Shown here piece after piece: positions 16,476 to 23,570 of a stretch of DNA of 64,000 bases. The DNA comes from a virus. The stretch lies in the IMG/VR virus record IMGVR_UViG_3300005340_000004, positions 1 through 64,000 of that record, one strand, 5' to 3'. The position numbers were made by a program, and so were the translations under genes. Each line of letters begins with the position of its first letter. Position 1 is the stretch's first letter. The notes beneath the pieces are model-generated. The model had not been told where the DNA came from and did not search any database. It saw only the letters and a list, made by a program, of their open reading frames with translations.

Positions 16476-16502
16476 AAACTGGTGTAAGCATACCAGTTTT
16501 AC
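16475..16502. terminator. Strong bidirectional terminator hairpin
   Basis: AAAACTGGT (16475-16483) and ACCAGTTTT (16492-16500) form a perfect 9-bp stem with an 8-base loop. There are A-runs on one side and T-runs on the other, so it can end transcripts in both directions. It closes the structured RNA region on the plus strand and lies just past the end of the RNase H-like gene on the minus strand. Confidence 0.75.
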
Positions 16503-16528
16503 GATTCTCCCTTTATAAGCGGTTGCCT

Positions 16529-17335
16529 TTAGTGACCGAAAATCTCTACTGAGTAACGACGAGGTCGCCATTCCGCTACTAGATCAATGATTCTCAAGTT
16601 CGATTCAAAAGCCTCCCGCAACTCTTTGATGGTGTCTCGAAATAGCTGGGTGGACTTGTTGGATATTTTGGCCTCTTTTCGTTTGTAGGCAGTTTCAATC
16701 CACTTCAAAGCAATTTGTGAATCACCCACCAGCCAGAGCTTATAATCGCCGTGTATCGTATTTTGTGCGTGTTTCAATGCACAGATGGCTGTCTTTATTT
16801 CCGCCACGTTGGCGGACATCCTGGACTCAAAGTTTTCCCGGATAATTTCACCCTCAACTCCGTTATCTACTCTATACGATCCATAGCCATTGCCGAATGG
16901 AGGGGTGTTGCTGGATGTTCCTCCGTCCCAGAATATTTTGATGTAATCTGCCGGGATTTCTTTGGGTATAAAGTCAGTGTGTTTGTTGGATGATGTAAAT
17001 GCAGGGCCTTTTGTCTTTTTCTCTGTTGCATCAACCTTGTTCATCAGATCAGAAATCCGGTTCTTGAGTTTCTGATTCTCAGTGTTCAGGGCATCGTTTT
17101 TCTGGCCACTTTGCTTTATTTTCTCTTTAAGAATTTCAACGGCCTGCCTTGGGACAACGTCACAGTATTGCTCAAGCCTTAACTCAAGTAAGAATTTCTG
17201 GCGCTGAAGCTTGGCAACATATTCCCTCAAGGCCAATTCCTTCTGGTTTTTACCCAGTCCGTCAATAGTCAATAGGATTTCCCGACATCTCTCGGGAGTC
17301 AGATCACTCCCAGTCATCAAGGGCGGCATCTTCAA
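16529..17335 (-). CDS. RNase H-fold protein with N-terminal coiled coil
   Basis: Residues 140-268 follow the RNase HI plan: IFWDGGTSSNTPPFGNGYG (first Asp), ANVAEIKTAICALKHA (catalytic Glu), WLVGDSQIALKWI (second Asp), and the C-terminal AEWRPRRYSVEIFGH, where a Glu stands near the usual last acidic site. The first 120 residues are helical with a likely coiled coil. RNase HI cuts RNA in RNA-DNA hybrids, useful for primer removal. The altered last site makes activity uncertain. The start may be an internal ATG, since this one overlaps the next gene by 32 bases. Confidence 0.75.
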   Translation of the reverse strand: MKMPPLMTGSDLTPERCREILLTIDGLGKNQKELALREYVAKLQRQKFLLELRLEQYCDVVPRQAVEILKEKIKQSGQKNDALNTENQKLKNRISDLMNKVDATEKKTKGPAFTSSNKHTDFIPKEIPADYIKIFWDGGTSSNTPPFGNGYGSYRVDNGVEGEIIRENFESRMSANVAEIKTAICALKHAQNTIHGDYKLWLVGDSQIALKWIETAYKRKEAKISNKSTQLFRDTIKELREAFESNLRIIDLVAEWRPRRYSVEIFGH

Positions 17336-17462
17336 TCTTTCTAATCTGTAGCATCAGAACTCCAATGGCTGATGCGGTGGGTAGATCGAACTCGTCGATA
17401 AACCTCTGCACAAGGCCGTGCAATTCCGATTCAAACGCGGCTATTTGTTCTCTATCGGTCAT
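17304..17462 (-). CDS. Hypothetical protein, 52 residues
   Basis: This small acidic helical protein begins MTDREQIAAFESELHGL. It fills the gap between two genes and overlaps the RNase H-like gene. No family was recognised, and support is mainly from gene packing. Confidence 0.55.
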   Translation of the reverse strand: MTDREQIAAFESELHGLVQRFIDEFDLPTASAIGVLMLQIRKIEDAALDDWE

Positions 17463-17465
17463 ACT

Positions 17466-17651
17466 TTACTGATGATGCCTCATATAAACCGAAATAGCCT
17501 CTAACTCATCGGCAGTAAATGGGCCATCAAGAGTTGCGTGTTCAGCTTTGTGTGTAACCGCTAGATACCACCCATAATCTAAAAGTCCATCTGGCTTTTG
17601 ATTTCTAGCCAATGCATCCTTTAGAATTTCTGTTGCCTGTTCGTAATTCAT
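17466..17651 (-). CDS. Hypothetical protein, 61 residues
   Basis: The ATG at 17651 is preferred over a longer frame that would overlap the upstream gene. The protein begins MNYEQATEILKDALARNQ and is helical and acidic. No family was recognised. Confidence 0.55.
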   Translation of the reverse strand: MNYEQATEILKDALARNQKPDGLLDYGWYLAVTHKAEHATLDGPFTADELEAISVYMRHHQ

Positions 17652-17653
17652 AC

Positions 17654-17950
17654 TTATTGATTTCGATAGCTCTCCCATGCCATGATGAGTTCGGAAATTT
17701 GTAACTCGCGGAGATCGCGGATTGGAGCCCAAATTTCTTCTTCCATAGGCATTCTAAATCCATACGAATCGGCACACGCAACCGACCTCACATTTGAGAC
17801 AAATTTCTCCACCGCATTTTCCATCAGCTGAAAATAAATACGACAACCAATATCTTTGAATTTTTCTCCGATGTTTTCAAATGGCTCAATACTGACGATC
17901 TTGGATAAATCGACATACTGACCCCAGCCTGTTTTGTAGATCGGGTTCAT
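17654..17950 (-). CDS. Hypothetical protein, 98 residues
   Basis: This mixed alpha/beta protein contains YVDLSKIVSIEPFENIGE, and its C-terminus is helical. It overlaps the gene upstream by four bases. No family was recognised. Confidence 0.6.
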   Translation of the reverse strand: MNPIYKTGWGQYVDLSKIVSIEPFENIGEKFKDIGCRIYFQLMENAVEKFVSNVRSVACADSYGFRMPMEEEIWAPIRDLRELQISELIMAWESYRNQ

Positions 17951-18129
17951 TTCACAATCGGAGCATCAGCATGAGGCAACAGGAAGTCGGGAGTTGGCCC
18001 CGGCCTTACTTGTGCCACCATGGGCGGGTTAACTACAATCAACTGCTGTGGGGCGTATTTGTTCATATATAGAGCTGAGAAGAGGATGGCAGTGGCGAAT
18101 AGGATGGTTAGGTAGATTATATCTTTCAT
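17947..18129 (-). CDS. Small N-terminally anchored membrane protein
   Basis: In this 60-residue protein, residues 5-22 (IYLTILFATAILFSALYM) form one hydrophobic span, followed by a Pro-rich tail. It is joined to both neighbours by four-base overlaps. Function is unknown. Confidence 0.6.
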   Translation of the reverse strand: MKDIIYLTILFATAILFSALYMNKYAPQQLIVVNPPMVAQVRPGPTPDFLLPHADAPIVK

Positions 18130-18287
18130 GGTTTTAGCATTTCTTGGATTTTGGCAATCCGATCACAGAGTGATTGGTAGGATTTTTGATAACCGCATCT
18201 CGGTTCATCTTCTTTCCACTTCCATTCTCCTTTGAGGTCGTAAAGGTCTTCCAGAATTTCTTGGAGCAGTTCAGTATCAATAGTCAT
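18126..18287 (-). CDS. Hypothetical acidic protein, 53 residues
   Basis: The frame fills the gap between two membrane-protein genes, with ATGA overlaps at both ends. The product is helical and acidic (TELLQEILEDLYDLKGEW). No family was recognised. Confidence 0.6.
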   Translation of the reverse strand: MTIDTELLQEILEDLYDLKGEWKWKEDEPRCGYQKSYQSLCDRIAKIQEMLKP

Positions 18288-18427
18288 ACATTCAAATAGA
18301 TGATTACTGCGATGGCCGCCATTAACAGCAAGGTTACAGTAGTGATGGTGAAGAACCTGTTCAGCGATTCAGCTTCCCTGGCTTGATCGCATTGTGAGCA
18401 GTTACAGCCTTTCTTTGGTGTTCTCAT
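18284..18427 (-). CDS. Small membrane protein with Cys cluster, 47 residues
   Basis: The ATG at 18427 forms an ATGA overlap with the gene before and is preferred over longer starts. The N-terminus has CNCSQC, and a hydrophobic span fills the last 20 residues (TVTLLLMAAIAVIIYL). Function is unknown. Confidence 0.6.
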   Translation of the reverse strand: MRTPKKGCNCSQCDQAREAESLNRFFTITTVTLLLMAAIAVIIYLNV

Positions 18428-18756
18428 TGCAAAGATTTTCCGGGTAATTCTCCCGTAACATCCATTAACACTTCCTCGATTCGCTTTACGGCAATATCGC
18501 ACCGATGCTCCGGCTTTAAATCATATTCGATCCACCATAGATGAGTTAGGACGCCTACGCATTTTCCTATTTTGGACTTTTCATAATCCACATACTGTTT
18601 TGCGATAACAGTTTTAATAAGTTCTCCATCTTCCCAATTTCCGATTTTTACAATCGAAGAAGGTATTCCGCAGCACTCAATCGGAAGTGTTTTTGGCTCT
18701 TCCCTATCCAATGATGGAGTAGTCATAAACTCTGGAATTTTTTCATTCTGATTCAT
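18424..18756 (-). CDS. Hypothetical protein, 110 residues
   Basis: The ATG at 18756 gives an ATGA overlap and sits directly after a perfect copy of the palindromic 16-mer at 18758. The product is mixed alpha/beta with LTHLWWIEYDLKPEHRCDI in the second half. No family was recognised. Confidence 0.6.
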   Translation of the reverse strand: MNQNEKIPEFMTTPSLDREEPKTLPIECCGIPSSIVKIGNWEDGELIKTVIAKQYVDYEKSKIGKCVGVLTHLWWIEYDLKPEHRCDIAVKRIEEVLMDVTGELPGKSLQ

Positions 18757-18953
18757 ATTCTTGTTAACAATAATTCTATTTTCGCTGCACAACTCACGCA
18801 CACATCAACCACTCTCTTCTTATACGTCATGGTGACATGATTGCAGAAGGTTAGAGGTAGTTTGCAGCGCTCGCAGATGTCTTTTGCTTTGGTTGGTCTG
18901 GCTAGATTCTCCCTGACTTCTTGTTTTATTTCTTCTGGGGAAGATCGGCTCAT
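18753..18953 (-). CDS. Small zinc-ribbon protein
   Basis: This 66-residue protein has CERCKLPLTFCNH followed by VDVCVSCAAKIE, a likely four-Cys zinc ribbon after a short charged helix. Such proteins are common early phage DNA-associated factors, but no target is known. The palindrome at 18758 encodes its last residues. Confidence 0.65.
   Translation of the reverse strand: MSRSSPEEIKQEVRENLARPTKAKDICERCKLPLTFCNHVTMTYKKRVVDVCVSCAAKIELLLTRI
18758..18773. repeat. Palindromic 16-mer, exact copy
   Basis: TTCTTGTTAACAATAA, one base before the 18756 start codon. Confidence 0.85.
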
Positions 18954-19285
18954 GTTTCGATGATTTCTGCAACATAGTCTCGGATGAGGGCGGCTTCGCG
19001 CCAGCGTCCAGATAAGACATTTCGTTCAGGAACATCGGCAAACATGGCCGGAATAGCGTGATAATCAGTTTGGTTTTGGATGACTCGCTGCTCGATATTT
19101 TCGGTAATTATTTGCAGCTTCTTCTTGGTCTCTTGAAGTTCGACAGCCAAATAGTAGATCAATCCATCTCCGGTGCAGTCACGCCATTCCTCGCCATAAC
19201 GGAGGGCGCGCAGGGTCTGTTGTGGGCCAAACTGCACGGTGTATTTTCCTTCACCACAAGTCACATCAATATCTAGGTTTTTCAT
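18950..19285 (-). CDS. Hypothetical protein, first gene of its operon
   Basis: The ATG at 19285 follows a GGTGGAG ribosome site, so it is preferred to an upstream start. The 111-residue product has a beta-rich start (KNLDIDVTCGEGKYTVQF) and a helical second half. A sigma70-like promoter lies just upstream. No family was recognised. Confidence 0.65.
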   Translation of the reverse strand: MKNLDIDVTCGEGKYTVQFGPQQTLRALRYGEEWRDCTGDGLIYYLAVELQETKKKLQIITENIEQRVIQNQTDYHAIPAMFADVPERNVLSGRWREAALIRDYVAEIIET

Positions 19286-19295
19286 ATCTCCACCA

Positions 19296-19324
19296 CCTAT
19301 ACACACCGTCAATACTTTTTACAA
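19296..19324 (-). promoter_or_regulatory. Sigma70-like promoter for the minus operon
   Basis: On the minus strand, TTGTAA (19324-19319) and TATAGG (19301-19296) are separated by 17 bases. It lies 11 bases upstream of the 19285 start codon with its ribosome site. TATAGG also occurs in the promoter at 23173. Confidence 0.5.
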
Positions 19325-19511
19325 GAACCTTCTTTTCAAGCGAGAGAGATTTTGGTAGCATCAGTGTTGATATGAACACAATATTTATGTGGAGTTTGGT
19401 AGCTTTGAATGTATGAATGTCGATTGATGGATCGAATCCCATTTCATGGGGGATAACTGTAGTAGTTTTTGGGCTTGCCCTCAGGGTTACAATTAAAGAC
19501 GCGATTCGGGA

Positions 19512-19527
19512 TTCTCGTTAACAATAT
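19512..19527. repeat. Palindromic 16-mer, 15/16 match
   Basis: TTCTCGTTAACAATAT, overlapping the 19526 start codon. Confidence 0.65.
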
Positions 19528-19750
19528 GAACATCTGGAATAAATTAAAGGAATGGTGGCTTAATACTCAGGAGGAGAAAAAACTTTACGGCAAATACATG
19601 GCGCTCCACATGTTGAGCGAGGAGGATTTGGCTGTGATGGCCCACAAGATTCTTACTGAGCGATGCTGCTCAGAGGTTCCTGAAGATCGGTTGGTCCTGA
19701 TGGCTGCGGCGATGCGTTATGTCATTATTGTTAACAATAAAACGGCATGA
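19526..19750 (+). CDS. Hypothetical protein, 74 residues
   Basis: The ATG at 19526 overlaps a near-copy of the palindrome (19512-19527), and an exact copy lies at the 3' end (19725). The helical product begins MNIWNKLKEWWLNTQEEKK. It is the first gene of the early-type plus block. No family was recognised. Confidence 0.6.
   Translation: MNIWNKLKEWWLNTQEEKKLYGKYMALHMLSEEDLAVMAHKILTERCCSEVPEDRLVLMAAAMRYVIIVNNKTA
19725..19740. repeat. Palindromic 16-mer, exact copy
   Basis: TTATTGTTAACAATAA, seven bases before the 19747 start codon. Confidence 0.85.
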
Positions 19751-19956
19751 AGATGAAATGCTCCACGCCGCAATGCCGAAATAAGGCTATCTTGCAGACT
19801 CTTGGAAAACATCCCATCTGCCGGAAATGCGGCGATGAGAAAAATCGGAAGGCAAGGATTCGATCCGCCAAAAGAAGAGATGAAGGTCACTACTCGCCTT
19901 CAATTATGGCCAGGTGGAGTCCATCCAAACAATCCCGCATGTTCAATGAACGCTGA
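19747..19956 (+). CDS. Small basic zinc-finger-like protein
   Basis: This 69-residue protein has CSTPQCRNKA and ICRKCGDEKNRKARIRSAK, giving two Cys pairs and a basic helix typical of small DNA-associated phage proteins. An ATGA overlap links it to the gene before. No specific function is recognised. Confidence 0.6.
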   Translation: MKMKCSTPQCRNKAILQTLGKHPICRKCGDEKNRKARIRSAKRRDEGHYSPSIMARWSPSKQSRMFNER

Positions 19957-20155
19957 CCCCAACGAAATACTGGCTTTTGCCATCAGGATTGAAGACGCCA
20001 TGAACTGCATGAATAGGATGCTCGATGGAGCTGAACCTACTAAGGGAGACTACAAGAGAGCTACAGCTATCATGTTGGCTAGAGCACACGCCAAAAATCT
20101 CGACCATGTTGTGAAGAGACTACGGGAGATTGTATCGGATCATCATTTGGAATGA
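19946..20155 (+). CDS. Hypothetical helical protein, 69 residues
   Basis: The start at 19946 is chosen because longer forms would lie inside the zinc-finger gene. The product is helical (DPNEILAFAIRIEDAMN) and ends REIVSDHHLE. No family was recognised. Confidence 0.55.
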   Translation: MNADPNEILAFAIRIEDAMNCMNRMLDGAEPTKGDYKRATAIMLARAHAKNLDHVVKRLREIVSDHHLE

Positions 20156-20364
20156 GTGAGGAATCAATTTTGTTGAGCAGGGGATTAAAGAACTGTCCTT
20201 TTTGCGGACAAGGCAACGACAATCCTTTTGGCCCTGGCATCTGTTCGGAAAAGAATTTGCCATGGAGATTTTGGGTAGAATGTGGATGCGGTGCTCGCGG
20301 AGCGGTTTACGGTTCTGAAAAATCCGCCTACTTGAATTGGAATAAAAGGGCTTCAAATGAGTGA
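20152..20364 (+). CDS. Lar-like restriction alleviation protein
   Basis: This 70-residue protein has the Lar-type layout: LKNCPFCGQG near the start, a middle Trp-containing WRFWVECGCGARG, and the C-terminal pattern A-x-x-x-WNKRA. Lar proteins of lambdoid phages weaken type I restriction by altering the host modification enzyme. The short zinc-ribbon form is widespread in phages. The function here is inferred from motif spacing; a general zinc-ribbon role is possible. Confidence 0.7.
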   Translation: MSEESILLSRGLKNCPFCGQGNDNPFGPGICSEKNLPWRFWVECGCGARGAVYGSEKSAYLNWNKRASNE

Positions 20365-20677
20365 AGGAATAAATTGGGGTGGCAAACTTGTGATTCCCGA
20401 GCCTCTAGGGCGCTGGTTGTGGATTAAGCCTAAGAAGGTTCGGAACAAGGGCGGAGGCATGAAGAAGAGGCGAGGACGCCGATACAAAGGCTATAACTCG
20501 CACCGGGAGATTCCGGCCTATCACGTTGCAACTTTTGAATTGGGAGAAAAGTTTGTTCGTTCCGAACTTGGATTTGTTTTCCGATATTCTAGGGACAGAA
20601 TCGAGAATCCTGCTCCATGGAAGACGATGCCAAGATGCTATGATTATCCGCCAAGCAAGCATTACTCCAGACTGTGA
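20357..20677 (+). CDS. Hypothetical basic protein, 106 residues
   Basis: This basic protein has a Lys/Arg-rich stretch (MKKRRGRRYKGYNSHRE) in the middle and aromatic residues in the C-terminus. It overlaps both neighbours. No family was recognised; nucleic-acid binding is plausible from charge. Confidence 0.55.
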   Translation: MSEGINWGGKLVIPEPLGRWLWIKPKKVRNKGGGMKKRRGRRYKGYNSHREIPAYHVATFELGEKFVRSELGFVFRYSRDRIENPAPWKTMPRCYDYPPSKHYSRL

Positions 20678-20925
20678 ATAAAAAGGCCACCAAAAAGCTC
20701 GTTAAGAGATTTCAAGAACTCGCCATGAAGGAAGCGTTCGGCGAAACCTCGACCGCTGAGCATCAGAAGCTGGAGATGATACAAGCCCTACTCAGACCCA
20801 AGAGAAGCAGAGAAGAGATTGTGAGAGAGGCCGAATCAAGCTTTGAAACCAGAAGACTTTTCAAGCTGTTCGGCAAGATCAAGCGAGAAGCAGAAGAAGA
20901 GTTGAGATTGTTTAAGTGTGTATGA
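20674..20925 (+). CDS. Hypothetical helical charged protein, 83 residues
   Basis: It starts with GTG in a GTGA overlap. The product is Lys/Glu-rich and fully helical (KKLVKRFQELAMKEAFGE). No family was recognised. Confidence 0.55.
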   Translation: MNKKATKKLVKRFQELAMKEAFGETSTAEHQKLEMIQALLRPKRSREEIVREAESSFETRRLFKLFGKIKREAEEELRLFKCV

Positions 20926-21599
20926 AATTCGCAATTCAGAGTGGTTATTGGGATAGAGGAGTTGAGGCTCTGTGCCGCAATTTTCCTTATCGCATCGCCA
21001 AATTCCCCGCCATCGAACCAGATGAGATTCCGCTTGGGTCTGTGGAGTGGGTTGAGATTTTATTGGGAAGGCACGTAAAGCCCGACTATCATCCTACTTT
21101 CTTGTCTCATCTCTTGTTGCGTAAAACTAGGATGCAGGACGAATGGCCCTTAGGTCATCCTTGTTTCATAAAGCCTGCCTACAGGCACAAGGAATGGAAG
21201 GCCAAGATTTATTCAGGTCGCGGATACAAGGGCAAAAAGAAAGGTCCGTATCTCATCAGTGAAATTGTCCGATTCAGAAATGAATACCGCTACTACGTAG
21301 CCAACGGTAAAATCTTATCGGGCTGGTGGTATTGGGGAGACAGTCAAGACGACCAGCAGAGACACGAAGGAAGCGAAATCCCAGAAGCTCCAATCCTCGA
21401 CACTCAGTTCCCAGAAACTTTCTGCGGAGCGGTAGACATGGGAGAGTTATGGGAAACCGGACAACTGGCTCTAATCGAAAGCAATGCTCCATTCTCTTGT
21501 GGGTGGTATGGTGAGCAAGATCAATCCATGGATTATTGTCTATTCCTACAGGCAGGATGGAAGTGGTTGAAGGAAGGTAGAGACTGTTTATCTGATTGA
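20922..21599 (+). CDS. ATP-grasp-like protein (R2K clade-like)
   Basis: This 225-residue protein shows ATP-grasp-like blocks: CFIKPAYRHKEWKAKIY (a Lys contacting ATP), ISEIVRFRNEYRYYVANGKI (the typical E-x-R-x-Y segment), and ALIESNAPFSCGWYGE (a metal-binding Glu/Asn). Short phage ATP-grasp proteins of this type are predicted ligases that add amino acids or similar groups. The start at 20922 makes an ATGA overlap. The substrate is unknown. Confidence 0.65.
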   Translation: MKFAIQSGYWDRGVEALCRNFPYRIAKFPAIEPDEIPLGSVEWVEILLGRHVKPDYHPTFLSHLLLRKTRMQDEWPLGHPCFIKPAYRHKEWKAKIYSGRGYKGKKKGPYLISEIVRFRNEYRYYVANGKILSGWWYWGDSQDDQQRHEGSEIPEAPILDTQFPETFCGAVDMGELWETGQLALIESNAPFSCGWYGEQDQSMDYCLFLQAGWKWLKEGRDCLSD

Positions 21600-21818
21600 T
21601 GATTTTGAGAAAAAGTGGTTGGCGGATGAGGGTCTATTTCTAATACGTAACCAATAACTTCTCCCCCTCCGACCGCCATACCCCCGCCACCCTCTCACTC
21701 TTTTTCCTCAACAATTTCCTCCCCACTTTATTCGATCCAGGATGCCCCTAGATTCGTTCTGTTCTCTGTCTCCCTACATTCTAGGCTACCTATCTAGTCG
21801 ATTTCTACCAGCTAGTTG
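21600..21818. other. Non-coding gap with pyrimidine-rich tract
   Basis: No gene is seen. From about 21658 to 21735 the plus strand is almost all C and T, then CCTAGA...TCTAGG forms an inverted repeat near 21748-21786. Such strand-biased tracts can mark origins, protein-binding sites or untranslated leaders; which applies here is unknown. Confidence 0.4.
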
Positions 21819-21847
21819 TTGCGGTTAATGGGTTGTAAGCGTATACA
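21819..21847 (+). promoter_or_regulatory. Sigma70-like promoter, early plus block (P1)
   Basis: TTGCGG (21819-21824) and TATACA (21842-21847) are separated by exactly 17 bases. The spacer ends in TTGTAAGCG, shared with the promoter at 23173. It lies just before the ATG at 21859, which follows a GAGATAT leader. Confidence 0.6.
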
Positions 21848-21858
21848 AGGGGAGATAT

Positions 21859-22110
21859 ATGAACGCTCAAACACTTCCTCACATTCCTTACAATGGCCTT
21901 ATCGCTCGCGTCTGCATGCAATGCACTTGCCCCGATTCTGGAAAGGTAGGCACCTTTCTCTATTCAGGGGAAACGTGGAGAAATAAAGGGTCGCGCGTTA
22001 CTCCGGTCTTTGCGGACCTTGTTGCCCTCGTCCAGCATTGCGACATGGGAGGCTGGCAGATCATCAAAGACGACTCGCATCCTCTAGGCACTTACACCTT
22101 TCGCGCATAA
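21859..22110 (+). CDS. Hypothetical protein, 83 residues
   Basis: This small protein has two Cys pairs close together (VCMQCTCPDSGKV) and a beta-rich body. It is directly downstream of a promoter, so it is probably made early. No family was recognised. Confidence 0.65.
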   Translation: MNAQTLPHIPYNGLIARVCMQCTCPDSGKVGTFLYSGETWRNKGSRVTPVFADLVALVQHCDMGGWQIIKDDSHPLGTYTFRA

Positions 22111-22130
22111 CACTAGATAACAATAAAACC

Positions 22131-22457
22131 ATGAGAACACACACCATACATACACAAGCAACTGTTAAGACTGTGAAGGCAAGCCATACGCCGGGGCCTT
22201 GGCTGCAATGGGGGCCGGAAAATCAAGCCATTGTTTTTTCAGATACGAAAGGGCCTGTTGTTGTGGCTGTAACCGACACAGACAAGGCAATCGGTTACTT
22301 GGCTCGTCAATCGAACGCCAAGCTCATTGCTGCCGCGCCTGAGATGCTGGAGGCTTTGCAAGGAGCCTTGAGAAATCTAATCATGTTTCATGGCAGCGAC
22401 TGCAAATGCAAGGAGTGCCATAATGTGAAATCAGCTATCTCCAAAGCTACCGCATAA
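22131..22457 (+). CDS. Phage early protein with HTPGPW and APEMLEAL motifs
   Basis: The ATG at 22131 is preferred. The 108-residue product contains HTPGPWLQWG and SNAKLIAAAPEMLEAL, a pair of motifs common to small accessory proteins in many phages. The C-terminus has CKCKECH. The family is widespread but functionally unknown. It ends in a clear terminator. Confidence 0.7.
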   Translation: MRTHTIHTQATVKTVKASHTPGPWLQWGPENQAIVFSDTKGPVVVAVTDTDKAIGYLARQSNAKLIAAAPEMLEALQGALRNLIMFHGSDCKCKECHNVKSAISKATA

Positions 22458-22480
22458 CCTCACCACCAAATCAACCAAAG

Positions 22481-22516
22481 AAAGGGTCAGCTCTAACCGG
22501 CTGGCCTTTTTTCTTG
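22481..22516 (+). terminator. Intrinsic terminator
   Basis: AAAGGGTCAGC (22481-22491) pairs with GCTGGCCTTTT (22500-22510), allowing two G-U pairs, and is followed by a T-rich run. It ends the plus transcript, and a copy of the palindrome (22511) begins in its T-run. The minus gene at 22528 ends right after. Confidence 0.75.
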
Positions 22517-22526
22517 TTAACAATAA
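22511..22526. repeat. Palindromic 16-mer, exact copy
   Basis: TTCTTGTTAACAATAA, at a convergent junction right after the terminator hairpin. Confidence 0.85.
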
Positions 22527-22527
22527 T

Positions 22528-22779
22528 TCAAGTGGTCGAATCTGACTCTTTAGGCGGCTCGGATGGTAGAGCTTTGCGTTTCCCGCTCTTCCTGGGCTTG
22601 TTTGCTTTTAGGTGGCATCGGTGGATGTAGGCGGCTACGGAAGATAGATCGTGGGGATCGTAGAAGCGTCTATAGCGGTCGTCTGATACCGCATGGAGAG
22701 TCTTACCAACTGCCTTGGCAATGTCGATTGAACCGTAGCGATACGGTCTTTTTGGTCTGTTTTTGGAGAAATGAGCCAT
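22528..22779 (-). CDS. Hypothetical basic protein, 83 residues
   Basis: This lone minus-strand gene lies between two plus-strand transcripts. The product is basic, with RPKRPYRYGSIDIAKAVGKT at the start and a Lys-rich tail. A small DNA-binding regulator is possible, but no motif proves it. Confidence 0.6.
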   Translation of the reverse strand: MAHFSKNRPKRPYRYGSIDIAKAVGKTLHAVSDDRYRRFYDPHDLSSVAAYIHRCHLKANKPRKSGKRKALPSEPPKESDSTT

Positions 22780-22837
22780 TTTGAGGGACTATTGCGATGT
22801 TATCCCAGCAATATGTTCGCGTTTCTTGGGTTGTTCA

Positions 22838-22866
22838 AGCCTATTTGTGTGGTAGAAAAGAGTCAA
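22838..22866 (-). promoter_or_regulatory. Possible promoter of the lone minus gene
   Basis: On the minus strand, TTGACT (22866-22861) and TAGGCT (22843-22838) are 17 bases apart. The first hexamer is close to TTGACA; the second is weak. It lies 59 bases before the 22779 start codon. Confidence 0.4.
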
Positions 22867-22932
22867 CCCCTTGCGCTTTGAATCGCTTAAACCTACAATC
22901 TCGCGTGCTTACAGTCTCATCATATCTGCTTC

Positions 22933-22979
22933 ACTCTTTTTCCTTACTCTGTAGTTACAGAGATAGTCACAAAAAGAGT
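22933..22979. repeat. Nested inverted repeat in an intergenic region
   Basis: ACTCTTTTT (22933-22941) is the exact reverse complement of 22971-22979. Inside it, CTCTGTA (22947-22953) pairs with TACAGAG (22956-22962). It could be an operator, a terminator-like hairpin or a replication-associated structure. It lies between the divergent gene at 22779 and the promoter at 23173. Confidence 0.6.
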
Positions 22980-23172
22980 CTGTAATGCTTGTTTTCAATA
23001 AACTCATCCCTTGTTCTCTTTGCTTCTCTTCTTATGTAGATGAGTCATAACCTTTGGGGAACTCCGTAGGGGCGTGCGCCATCCTAGTCCATCGCTTGCC
23101 GTGAAAGGTCACACGCTCACCGTGCTCGTGCTACGCAACTAGTCGATTTTCACCTTTTATCACAAATACTTG
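22980..23172. other. Non-coding gap between divergent genes
   Basis: This stretch holds a near-copy of the palindrome at 22986 and a GC-rich segment near 23065-23140 with several short self-pairing stretches. A GAAAGGTCAC string near 23102 recurs at 27715. No gene is seen. Confidence 0.4.
22986..23001. repeat. Palindromic 16-mer, 15/16 match
   Basis: TGCTTGTTTTCAATAA, in the gap just after the nested inverted repeat. Confidence 0.65.
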
Positions 23173-23201
23173 TTGCGATCGTTGCATTGTAAGCGTATAG
23201 G
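23173..23201 (+). promoter_or_regulatory. Sigma70-like promoter, early plus block (P2)
   Basis: TTGCGA (23173-23178) and TATAGG (23196-23201) are 17 bases apart. The spacer ends in TTGCATTGTAAGCG, the same as near 25391, and shares TTGTAAGCG with P1 at 21819. CTAGTCGATTT also lies upstream of both promoters, so the whole promoter block seems duplicated. Confidence 0.6.
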
Positions 23202-23213
23202 TTCTGTAGATAT

Positions 23214-23561
23214 ATGAAAACCACACTGACCACCTCAGACATCGCACACGCACTCAAGAACGATTATAATGCCAATTGGAGCTGGGCCGGGGCACGTGCT
23301 CTCGCCGAGTATTTGGAGGAATACGAAGAATCCGCCGGCGAGGAAATGGAACTGGACGTTGTCGCGATCCGTTGCGACTTCTCCGAATACTCCTCCCTTC
23401 AGGACTGGGCTATCGAGTATTTCGGCGGTGAAGAACAAGCTAAAGGAAATCTAAACACTGAAGATGCGCTATATGAGTGTGACGATGAAATCTGCGACTA
23501 CATCCGCGATCACGGCCAGTTGATTGAGTTCAATGGCGGCATTATCGTTTCCTCATTCTAA
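23214..23561 (+). CDS. Acidic early protein, 115 residues
   Basis: This very acidic protein (EYLEEYEESAGEEMELDVVA) ends in HGQLIEFNGGIIVSSF. The family is widespread in phages and plasmids but has no agreed function. Its charge and early position recall DNA-mimic anti-restriction proteins, which is only a suggestion. Confidence 0.7.
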   Translation: MKTTLTTSDIAHALKNDYNANWSWAGARALAEYLEEYEESAGEEMELDVVAIRCDFSEYSSLQDWAIEYFGGEEQAKGNLNTEDALYECDDEICDYIRDHGQLIEFNGGIIVSSF

Positions 23562-23570
23562 AAGAACGAA

